From: Elusimicrobiota bacterium
GTDB taxonomy: Bacteria > Elusimicrobiota > Elusimicrobia > UBA1565 > UBA9628
Direction: 5' to 3'
Assembly (NCBI GenBank): GCA_028868375.1
Contig: JAGWUP010000011.1
Span: 1 to 64,000, forward strand
DNA length: 64,000 nt
Part shown: piece by piece, positions 57,976 to 64,000 of the stretch
How positions within the stretch are numbered: position 1 is the first letter of the stretch
Layout of the letters: each line of letters begins with the position of its first letter
The notes under the pieces: generated by a model
What the model was told of the DNA's origin: nothing
Seen by the model: only the letters and a program-made list of their open reading frames with translations
Databases searched by the model: none
Position numbers and translations under genes: made by a program

Positions 57976-58929
57976 TTATTTTACCAGTTCGGCGCCTGCC
58001 AGTTGGCCTTCGTCCGCCCGCCCGTCCGCCAGCAGCGTCTTGCCGCGCGCCTTGATCGTGACCCAGCGCCCCCGCGTGTGGTCGATCTGACGCCAAGCCC
58101 GGAGTATCGGGCCATGCTGGTCGCGGCCGACGCAGATCGCGGTCTCCGGAAAGCGCCCGACCGCGACGACCCGCTCGCCGCGGGCGAGGCCTTCCGCCAA
58201 GACGCGGCCTCGCGGCTCGGGAGCGGACCGGCCGAGAACGGCCTCGAACATCTTAATCCGCGCGGGCCAGACCGGATTTTCCGGATTCAAGTCCCTCTGG
58301 ACGGACAGCCATTCAAGGATCGCTTGCTTGGACCGCTCGGTCATCGCGGACAGCGGGACGGGGTCTTGGGTCTGGTAGAAATGCGGGAGAAAGGCCTCTA
58401 TCTCTCTGGACGTCCGAGCCATCGGCAGCGGCTGGTAAGTGCTCTCGAAGAGGTTTTCGGCCAGCGCCTCGCGCGGAAATTGCAGCACGACGCCGGGCGT
58501 TCCGGTGTGCCGGGAACGAGCCCGGGCGTAGCCTTTAGGATGGCCTGGCTCATTCGAGAAGTAGGAGGATGCCATGGCTCCGTCGCCGGCCGCGATTTGG
58601 AACAGCGTCTCGAAGCTGGTGCCGTGATAGTAATGCCGATTGAGGTCGTAGCCATAGGGAGAGGAGACGGCCGGCCACAGCCAGTCGCGGACTTTATGCA
58701 GGACGGCCTGCGCCCGGGCGAGGGGGCGCGGCGCGCCGGCCGCAGCCAGGCCCGGGGCTTGCGCCGGCAAGGCAAGCAGGGACTGGGCCGGTGTCGCCAG
58801 GGGCGCCGCCTGCGCCGTCAAGGGCGCCGCCGGCGGCATGGCCGGTTCCTCGATCGGCTCCGAGGCCTTCAGCGGGGCGGCGCAGAGCAGGCCCGCGAGC
58901 AGTCCGGCGGCCAGGGTTTGGCGCTTCAT
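57976..58929 (-). CDS. Secreted protein, possibly ADP-ribosyltransferase-like
   Basis: A 317-residue protein with a signal peptide (about 1-22) and a Pro/Ala-rich linker (to about 85). The middle segment NRHYYHGTSFETLFQIAAGD (about 98-117), then SSYFSNEPGHPKGYARARS and VVLQF, has the order of an ART/PARP-like fold: Tyr-His-Gly-Thr-Ser opening strand, small residues before a Phe, an Ala-rich helix with YAR, then a hydrophobic strand. This is pattern matching only; no catalytic Glu can be assigned. The C-terminal part is unrecognised. TAAACT lies 6 nt before the ATG. Confidence 0.72.
   Translation of the reverse strand: MKRQTLAAGLLAGLLCAAPLKASEPIEEPAMPPAAPLTAQAAPLATPAQSLLALPAQAPGLAAAGAPRPLARAQAVLHKVRDWLWPAVSSPYGYDLNRHYYHGTSFETLFQIAAGDGAMASSYFSNEPGHPKGYARARSRHTGTPGVVLQFPREALAENLFESTYQPLPMARTSREIEAFLPHFYQTQDPVPLSAMTERSKQAILEWLSVQRDLNPENPVWPARIKMFEAVLGRSAPEPRGRVLAEGLARGERVVAVGRFPETAICVGRDQHGPILRAWRQIDHTRGRWVTIKARGKTLLADGRADEGQLAGAELVK
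57978..57983 (-). promoter_or_regulatory. -10 box of uvrB operon
   Basis: TAAAAT on the minus strand, 6 nt before the uvrB ATG; it overlaps the end of the upstream secreted-protein gene. Confidence 0.5.
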
Positions 58930-58935
58930 TGGGAC

Positions 58936-58941
58936 AGTTTA
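58936..58941 (-). promoter_or_regulatory. -10 box of secreted ART-like gene
   Basis: TAAACT on the minus strand, 6 nt before the ATG at 58929; leaderless arrangement. Confidence 0.45.
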
Positions 58942-58991
58942 ACCGCCGACCCGCGGGCCGCCTGGGCCATTCGACTTCGCTTCGTTGGGCC

Positions 58992-59303
58992 CTAGGGCCC
59001 AGGCTGGGCGGCGTCGATCTGCGCCATCGTGCGCTCGACCAGCTGACGATGCTCTACGACCTGTCTTAATAAGGAAGAGTCCAGCCGGTCGCGCTCGGCG
59101 TCGAGGTAGCGCGAATAGAGATTGGCGCCGTAGCCGCCGACCAGCAGCGCCAAGGCCCCGTAGACGGCGCTGCGCACGATCAGCGGGCTGGGCAAGGGGG
59201 GCGGGGCCGGCGGCGCGCAGGCCCGCGCCGTGAAGACGCGGCCGCAGGAGGGGCAGAAGGCCGCCGAGCCGGGCTTGGCCGCGCCGCAAGCGGGACAGAG
59301 CAT
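58992..59303 (-). CDS. Zinc-ribbon single-pass membrane protein
   Basis: A 103-residue protein with an N-terminal double zinc-ribbon motif (CPACGAAKPGSAAFCPSCG, residues 3-21), a Pro-rich linker, one membrane helix (about 42-62) and a short helical tail predicted on the other side. Such zinc-ribbon/TM proteins are common and mostly uncharacterised. Start chosen at the ATG 7 nt after a TACAAT box and immediately before the first cysteine pair; an upstream in-frame ATG would precede the promoter. Confidence 0.75.
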   Translation of the reverse strand: MLCPACGAAKPGSAAFCPSCGRVFTARACAPPAPPPLPSPLIVRSAVYGALALLVGGYGANLYSRYLDAERDRLDSSLLRQVVEHRQLVERTMAQIDAAQPGP

Positions 59304-59310
59304 CGCCCCT

Positions 59311-59316
59311 ATTGTA
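59311..59316 (-). promoter_or_regulatory. -10 box of zinc-ribbon membrane protein gene
   Basis: TACAAT on the minus strand, 7 nt before the ATG at 59303; decides the start. Confidence 0.55.
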
Positions 59317-59353
59317 GCCAATCTGGCGATGCGGTAAGATAGAGGCAAGAGAT

Positions 59354-59375
59354 ATGGGACTTTAGTCCCATTTTT
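59354..59375 (+). terminator. Intrinsic-terminator-like hairpin with no upstream gene
   Basis: ATGGGAC (59354-59360), TTTA loop, GTCCCAT (59365-59371) followed by TTTTT. It lies between two divergent genes, so it would end only a very short plus-strand transcript, perhaps from a TAAGAT box at 59335-59340. Confidence 0.6.
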
Positions 59376-59437
59376 GACTAGTTCCTCTGGCTGATTGAGG
59401 GTCGCCGGATGGCCCTACAGCCGCGGCGGCGGGGGAG

Positions 59438-59443
59438 TACAAT
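59438..59443 (+). promoter_or_regulatory. -10 box of small membrane protein gene
   Basis: TACAAT, 7 nt before the ATG at 59451. Confidence 0.55.
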
Positions 59444-59450
59444 AAGGGTG

Positions 59451-59771
59451 ATGACGAACGTACCGGGCATGACGCTCTACTTCAGGTTCCTGCTCTCGCT
59501 GGCCGCGGGGCTGGTGGGATTGGGCTTGGTTTTGCGCATCGTCATGGACGAGCTCCTGCTCGATTACGACGCTCCCGCCGCCTTCTCCGCCTGGCTGCGC
59601 GAGTTCATGTCGTACAAGCATCTCCTGCGCCAGGACCGTACCGAGGACGTGATGCTGGAGATCGAGAAATCCCGGACGGTGGAGAGCGAGGTGCGCTTGA
59701 TCGAGCGGCGGCGCGAGCAGTTGCGCGAGATCGCCTCCGTCGAAAGCCGCCTGCGTTCCCCGGCCGCTTAG
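59451..59771 (+). CDS. Small single-pass membrane protein
   Basis: A 106-residue protein with one membrane helix (about 9-31) followed by a charged helical region (about 45-100; KHLLRQDRTEDVMLEIEKSR ...) that could form a coiled coil. No family recognised. Start is the ATG 7 nt after a TACAAT box. It precedes the large DUF4175-like protein gene by about 120 nt and may belong to the same membrane system, but each has its own -10 box. Nothing else is seen in 59772-59881. Confidence 0.68.
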   Translation: MTNVPGMTLYFRFLLSLAAGLVGLGLVLRIVMDELLLDYDAPAAFSAWLREFMSYKHLLRQDRTEDVMLEIEKSRTVESEVRLIERRREQLREIASVESRLRSPAA

Positions 59772-59881
59772 AAAGCAACTAGCCCGCGTCGGCAGTTCTC
59801 GGCGTTCGCGTTGGAAAGCGCCGATTTTTCTCCGGCGGGGTGAAATCATGGCGGCGCAGCCGGAACAGGCCGGCGAAGCGC

Positions 59882-59887
59882 TACAAT
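59882..59887 (+). promoter_or_regulatory. -10 box of DUF4175-like gene
   Basis: TACAAT, 6 nt before the GTG at 59894; leaderless arrangement. Confidence 0.5.
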
Positions 59888-59893
59888 GGCGCG

Positions 59894-62800
59894 GTGAAGT
59901 CACTGCTTGAGCGCCGCCAGCGGCATTGGCGCCGCCAGGCCTTGCGCGTCGCCTTGCTGGACGGGGCGACGCGCTTGTGCTGCGCGGCGCTCCTGGCCCT
60001 GGCCGCCGCCGTCTGGCTGGACGAGGCCTTGGCCCTGCCGCGCCAGATCCGCCTCTTCCTGCTGGCGGCGGGCGCAATGGCCCTGCTTTACGGAGCTTGG
60101 CGCCTATTGATCCTGCCCTTGGCGCGGGTGGGGGAGCGGGAGACGCTGGCCCGGGCCGAGGCGCGCTGGCCGCAGCTGCGCTCCCTGCTGCTGCCGGCCT
60201 GGGAATTGTCGCGCGGACCGCTGCCGGAAGGCGTCTCGCGCTCGCTGCGCGACGCCCATCTGGAGCAGGCGGAGGCTTGCTTGGCGGGCGTCGCCGATGA
60301 ACCGCTGTTTCGGTGGCGTCCCGATCCGCGCTTGATCCGCGCGGCGGCCTTGGCCGCCCTGGCGGCGCTGTCGCTGGGCTGGGCGCCGGCGGGGGCTTTC
60401 GGGCGGCTGCTGCTGCCCTGGAATCAAGCGCCCCTGGAGCGCTACGTGAGCATCAGCCCCGGCGACGCCCGGCCGGAATGGGCGCGGTCCGTGACGCTGT
60501 CGGCGTCGTGGCGTCCAGGCTTTAGCGGCGAGCGGGGAGGGCTTTCGCTCTGGCTTGGCCAAGAGGGCGGCTGGCGGCGCGCGTCTTGGAGCGAGGAATC
60601 CAGCCGTGGCTGCAGCCTGGTCTTGGACGGCCTGACGGCCCCCTTGCGCTACCGCGTGGAGTGGCGGGACCTGCGCAGCCGCGTCTACACGCTGACGCCC
60701 GTGCTGCCGCTGCGCCTGGAGCCGGTGCTGGCCCGCTTGCGCGGGCCGGTGGACGAGGAGGTGGCGCTAGGGCCGGGCCAGGACCTGGAGGCGTTGCGGG
60801 GAGCGCTCGTGACGATTTCCGGTCGGCCCAATCAGCCGCTGTCGCGGGCTTGGCTGCGCTTGTCCTCGCTGCCGCGGCCGCTGCGGATGCGGCGCGATCC
60901 CGCGGGCGAATATCGCGCTTCCTTCGTCGCGGAAACGGGCGCCGCGTTGAGCCTGGACCTGGAGGCCGCGGATGGGCGTCGCCAACCCGACTCGGCGGTC
61001 TACCAATTGAAGGTGCGCCGGGACCAGCCGCCGAGCGTCCAGTTGCTCTCTCCTTTGGGGACCGTGCTGGCCAGCCCCTCGGATTCCATTCCCGTCTCCT
61101 ACCTGGCGCGCGACGACGCGGGGTTGTCGCGCGTCAGCTTGCTGCTGCGTCCGGCGGCGGGCAAGCCGTACCAGATCACGCTGCTGCGCGCCGGAGGCCG
61201 GGAGGCCTCGGGCGACTACGCCTTGCCGTTGTCCGGCTTCCCGTTGGGCAGGCTGGAGCTGCGGCTAAAGGCGATCGACACCGCGGCCGCGCCGCAATCG
61301 GCGTTGTCCGCGGCGGCGATCGTGGACGTCGAGGACTTGCAGGGCGGCCATGAGCGCGCGCTGCGGCTCTGGCGGCGGGCGCGCGGCTCCGTGGACGCCG
61401 CCCTGGAGTCGAGCCAGAACCTGGCCGCCGCCTCCAAGGACATGTCGGCTCTCGCCGCCGCGATGCGCGGCGATCCCTACTCCAATGCCGCGTTGGCCGA
61501 TGAGGTGGGCGCCTCGGCCGAGGGGTTGGCCGCCTCAAGCCCAGGCAATCCGAGAACTCGGGAGCGGCTGGAGGCCGCCCGCGCGCTGCTGGAGCGAGGG
61601 CGCCCCTTGCAAGACCTCGAGGATCTGGACCGAGCCGCCGAGCGGCTGTCGCAGGCGGCCTCGCCCCTGGAGAGCGCGGCCGCCGCGCTGGCGCGGGGCA
61701 AGGCCGCGACCAGAAACCTCGCCCGGGCTCAAGCGGCACTGGCCGAGGCGCGCCGCGGCCTCGACTCCTTGCAGCGCGCCCTGGAGTCGCTGCCTAAGGT
61801 CGGCCCGGCTTCTTCGGCCGCGCGAAACGCCCTGCGGCTGCCGTTGGGGCAGGCGCGATCGCAGCTCGACGCCCTCTCCCGGGCGTTGGAGCGCGGCGAT
61901 TACCGCCAGGCCGAGCTCTTGGCGCGGCGCCTCTCCCGGGAGCTGGCGCGGATCCAGCGGGCGATCGGCCAAGCGGCCGGCGGCTCTCGGGAAGCGGCGC
62001 TGCCCGACTGGGCGAGGCTGCGGCTTGAGCGGGCCCGGGCCCAGTGGGAGGAGCTCGCCAAGGGCCAGGCCCGCCTGATCGAGCGCACGCAAGAGTTGGA
62101 GGAGGCCAAGGTCCAGAGGCGCTTGGAGGAGCAGCGGCGCCTGCTGGGAGAGCTGGAACGGCGGCAAGAGGCCGCCATCGCGGCGGCGCTGTCCTCCGCG
62201 CGCCTGCCCGCCGGCGCCTTGGCCGCGATGCGGGCGGTCCGGCGGGAGTTTAAGGCCCGCGCGGTGCGCCTTGCCCCCGCGCTGCTGGACCGGGCCGCGC
62301 GGGCCGCGCGCGCGAGCGGGGCGAAGGAGGTCGCCTCCGAGGAAGAGGCCGTGGCCGCGGCATTGCGCCAAGGCGTCGGCCCCGTTGCGCTGGATGCCGG
62401 AGGGCAAGCCGAGGCGGAGGGCAGCGAGCAAGCCTCCCTCGCGGGCCGGACCGAGCTGCTGCGCCAAGAGCTGGAATCCCTGGAGGATGAGACGGGCGCC
62501 TCGGCGCGGGAGGCGATCGCCGCGCTGGCCTCTGCCCATCGCAAGCAAGCCCAAGCCGCGGCAAGCCTTAATCGGCGCGACGGCGCCGCGGCCCTGCCGG
62601 CGCAGCGGCGGGCGCTGGAGCTCTTGACCCGCGGCCAAAACTCGCTCGAGGCGGCGGCGGCCGGCCAGAGCTCGCGCAGGCTGCGGCTGCTGGAGCCGTT
62701 TAAGCGCTCTACGGGCGCGCTGCGTCTGCCGGGCGGCGAGGGAGAGGGTGGTTCCGAGCGGGGCTTCGTCGCCCTGCCGGCGGCCGGGGATTACCTGCCG

Positions 62801-62902
62801 CCCAAGCAATTGCGCCAGGAGCTGGAGCGCTCCCTGCGCGAGCGCCGTCCCGCCTCCCAGGACGCCTTGATCAAGGAGTATTTCAAGCGCATCGCGCAGT
62901 AG
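59894..62902 (+). CDS. Large membrane protein, DUF4175-like
   Basis: A 1002-residue protein. Two membrane helices near the N-terminus (about 27-48 and 52-72) and a third (about 152-175) are followed by an extracytoplasmic beta-rich region (about 190-470) and a very long Ala/Arg/Glu/Leu-rich helical region (about 480-960). The N-terminal layout, including the ARAEARWPQLRSLLLPAWELSRG segment between helices, resembles DUF4175-type proteins; this family match is tentative. Function unknown. GTG start, supported by the -10 box 6 nt upstream. The last codons precede the -10 box of the CpXC gene. Confidence 0.72.
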   Translation: MKSLLERRQRHWRRQALRVALLDGATRLCCAALLALAAAVWLDEALALPRQIRLFLLAAGAMALLYGAWRLLILPLARVGERETLARAEARWPQLRSLLLPAWELSRGPLPEGVSRSLRDAHLEQAEACLAGVADEPLFRWRPDPRLIRAAALAALAALSLGWAPAGAFGRLLLPWNQAPLERYVSISPGDARPEWARSVTLSASWRPGFSGERGGLSLWLGQEGGWRRASWSEESSRGCSLVLDGLTAPLRYRVEWRDLRSRVYTLTPVLPLRLEPVLARLRGPVDEEVALGPGQDLEALRGALVTISGRPNQPLSRAWLRLSSLPRPLRMRRDPAGEYRASFVAETGAALSLDLEAADGRRQPDSAVYQLKVRRDQPPSVQLLSPLGTVLASPSDSIPVSYLARDDAGLSRVSLLLRPAAGKPYQITLLRAGGREASGDYALPLSGFPLGRLELRLKAIDTAAAPQSALSAAAIVDVEDLQGGHERALRLWRRARGSVDAALESSQNLAAASKDMSALAAAMRGDPYSNAALADEVGASAEGLAASSPGNPRTRERLEAARALLERGRPLQDLEDLDRAAERLSQAASPLESAAAALARGKAATRNLARAQAALAEARRGLDSLQRALESLPKVGPASSAARNALRLPLGQARSQLDALSRALERGDYRQAELLARRLSRELARIQRAIGQAAGGSREAALPDWARLRLERARAQWEELAKGQARLIERTQELEEAKVQRRLEEQRRLLGELERRQEAAIAAALSSARLPAGALAAMRAVRREFKARAVRLAPALLDRAARAARASGAKEVASEEEAVAAALRQGVGPVALDAGGQAEAEGSEQASLAGRTELLRQELESLEDETGASAREAIAALASAHRKQAQAAASLNRRDGAAALPAQRRALELLTRGQNSLEAAAAGQSSRRLRLLEPFKRSTGALRLPGGEGEGGSERGFVALPAAGDYLPPKQLRQELERSLRERRPASQDALIKEYFKRIAQ

Positions 62903-62904
62903 CC

Positions 62905-62910
62905 TATAAT
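62905..62910 (+). promoter_or_regulatory. -10 box of CpXC gene
   Basis: Consensus TATAAT, 6 nt before the GTG at 62917; leaderless arrangement. Confidence 0.6.
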
Positions 62911-62916
62911 AGAGGC

Positions 62917-63576
62917 GTGTCCTTCAAGGGAGAGATCGATGCGAATTGCCCCAACGGCTGCGAGGCCTTCGCCGCGGAAGTTTGGAGCTTCATCCACGGC
63001 GAGCGCAGCCCGGAGCTGCGCGACGCCCTGCTCTGGCGCGAATGCAACCTGATCATCTGTCCCGGCTGCGGCGCCGCCTTCGTGCCGGAGGCCGCCTTCG
63101 TCTATTTGGAGGCCGGGGCGGAGCTTTTGGCGTTCGTATTTCCCGCCTCCTACCGGGACCGGGAGGACTATTGGCGCGGGAAGATGCGCGATGATTTCTC
63201 TGCGATGAAGCGGACGTTGGGCGGCGAGCTGGAGTCCATCGAGGAGCCGGAGCTGTTCTTCGGCCAGGAAGGCTTGGGGGAGCTGCTCCAGCGAGAAGAC
63301 TACCGCGGCGAGGAGAGCGAGGTCATGGAGCACGTGGCGCGGGAGCTGGGGCTGGGGCTTTACGCCGTTTCGCGCGCCTACGCGCGCCGCCATGAGGTGC
63401 CGCGCGCCTTGCCCTACGTCCAGCGGCCGGGCCGCAAGCCCGGAGTCGAGGCCGTCGTCGAGGGCCTGCGGCGGGTCGTCGAGGCCAACGAGCGGCTTTC
63501 CGATTGCCGCTCTTTTTTGGCGAAGCTGGAGAGGGGTTGCCCGCTGCCGCCAGAGCGCGCGGCCAAGCCCGCTTGA
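62917..63576 (+). CDS. CpXC domain protein
   Basis: A 219-residue protein of the CpXC type: an N-terminal putative metal-binding domain with CPNGCEAF (about 11-18) and the partner pair in LIICPGCGAAFVPEA (about 46-60), separated by the typical INGERSPELRDALL-like helix (here SFIHGERSPELRDALLW). Residues 60-135 continue the domain; the C-terminal part is helical. The molecular role of CpXC proteins is not established. GTG start 6 nt after TATAAT. The stop overlaps the start of the nucleotidyltransferase gene (TTGA). Confidence 0.82.
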   Translation: MSFKGEIDANCPNGCEAFAAEVWSFIHGERSPELRDALLWRECNLIICPGCGAAFVPEAAFVYLEAGAELLAFVFPASYRDREDYWRGKMRDDFSAMKRTLGGELESIEEPELFFGQEGLGELLQREDYRGEESEVMEHVARELGLGLYAVSRAYARRHEVPRALPYVQRPGRKPGVEAVVEGLRRVVEANERLSDCRSFLAKLERGCPLPPERAAKPA

Positions 63577-64000
63577 AGACCGCGGAGGCCTTTTCCGTCC
63601 GCGTGCCCGCCGCGGCGCGGCGCCTGCTGGAGCCTTTGGCCAGGCGCGCGCGGGCGGAGGGCCTGGCCCTGTACGCGGTCGGCGGCTGCGTGCGCGACTG
63701 GCTGCGGGGAGGCTCCACCAACGACTACGACCTGGTCTGCGACCGCGACCCGGCGCCGCTGCTCGCCTGGTGCCGCCGCGCGGCGGGGGGCAGGGCCGAG
63801 GCGTTCGGGCAGTTCGGGACCTTCCGCGTCGTCGGCGCCGGCCGCCCGCCCCTCCGCATCGACCTCGCCGTCGCGCGGCGCGAGCGCTATCCCGCTCCCG
63901 CCAGCCTGCCGGTCGTAGCGCCCGCGGCTTCCATAGAGGAGGACCTGGGACGCCGAGACTTCACGGTCAACGCCATGGCGCTGGCCTTCAACGGCCCGCG
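63573..64000 (+). CDS. CCA-adding enzyme / poly(A) polymerase family protein (5' part)
   Basis: The first about 142 residues of a class II nucleotidyltransferase-fold tRNA nucleotidyltransferase; the gene runs off the window. The flexible-loop motif LYAVGGCVRDWLRG (about 33-46), the catalytic acidic pair in STNDYDLVCD (about 48-57), the EAFGQFGTFRV strand, IDLAVARRERY and the EEDLGRRDFTVNAMA motif are present. It would add CCA to tRNA 3' ends or tail RNA; the two cannot be told apart from this part. The likely start is TTG overlapping the CpXC stop (TTGA); GTG at 63603 is an alternative. Confidence 0.9.
   Translation, partial: MKTAEAFSVRVPAAARRLLEPLARRARAEGLALYAVGGCVRDWLRGGSTNDYDLVCDRDPAPLLAWCRRAAGGRAEAFGQFGTFRVVGAGRPPLRIDLAVARRERYPAPASLPVVAPAASIEEDLGRRDFTVNAMALAFNGP

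Overview
The window (about two-thirds G+C) comes from a Gram-negative bacterium. It encodes lipoproteins with lipoboxes, SurA-type periplasmic chaperones, an Omp85-like beta-barrel protein and PBP1A. No rRNA or tRNA gene was recognised, so taxonomy is a guess. The mix of a bacterial-encoded topoisomerase VI pair, FixC/FixX, 2-oxoacid:acceptor oxidoreductase, CpXC protein and many TPR-kinases would suit a GC-rich Elusimicrobiota-like or related uncultured lineage, but this is inference only.

Layout. 0-6 kb: secreted unknown protein, cold-shock protein, BioY, and a CHASE2 pseudokinase overlapping a PP2C phosphatase. 6-14 kb: a central-carbon block (CBS protein, KorA, KorB, zinc-ribbon/CBS protein, SucC, SucD, citrate synthase). 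14-18.5 kb: coiled-coil protein, cysteine desulfurase plus MnmA (tRNA 2-thiolation) and a lipoprotein. 18.8-28.5 kb: GlpD, PBP1A, topoisomerase VI B and A, an M50 membrane protease, alanine racemase. 28.8-36.7 kb: HemC, Mfd, two parvulin-type foldases, PdxA. 36.7-43 kb: a cluster of receptor-like TPR/Ser-Thr kinases, one split into two genes, one fused, one degenerate. 43-48.5 kb: tmRNA, SppA, YIP1-like protein, NAD(P)H-hydrate epimerase, TilS, a receiver protein, FixC/FixX. 48.5-54.2 kb: secreted protease, DUF885-like protein, lipoprotein, outer-membrane protein, QueG, GreA. 54.3-58 kb: BirA, NadC, UvrB. 58-64 kb: secreted unknown (possibly ADP-ribosyltransferase-like), small membrane proteins, a 1002-residue DUF4175-like protein, CpXC protein, and the start of a CCA-adding/poly(A) polymerase family gene cut by the window edge.

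Two patterns are not explained by the gene list. First, four 247-269 bp intergenic elements (5-273, 18542-18810, 28549-28816, 54846-55092) share conserved hairpin caps but have copy-specific stems that are almost perfectly self-complementary within each copy. Each is flanked by a short direct repeat containing TA (TTA, TTA, TAA, CTAG), and three of four sit exactly on a stop codon. They look like a mobile, three-armed structured repeat family. Second, about two dozen genes have a -10-like hexamer ending only 5-9 nt before the start codon, so leaderless transcripts appear to be the normal mode for first genes of transcription units here; internal operon genes instead use TGATG/TAATG/ATGA overlaps.
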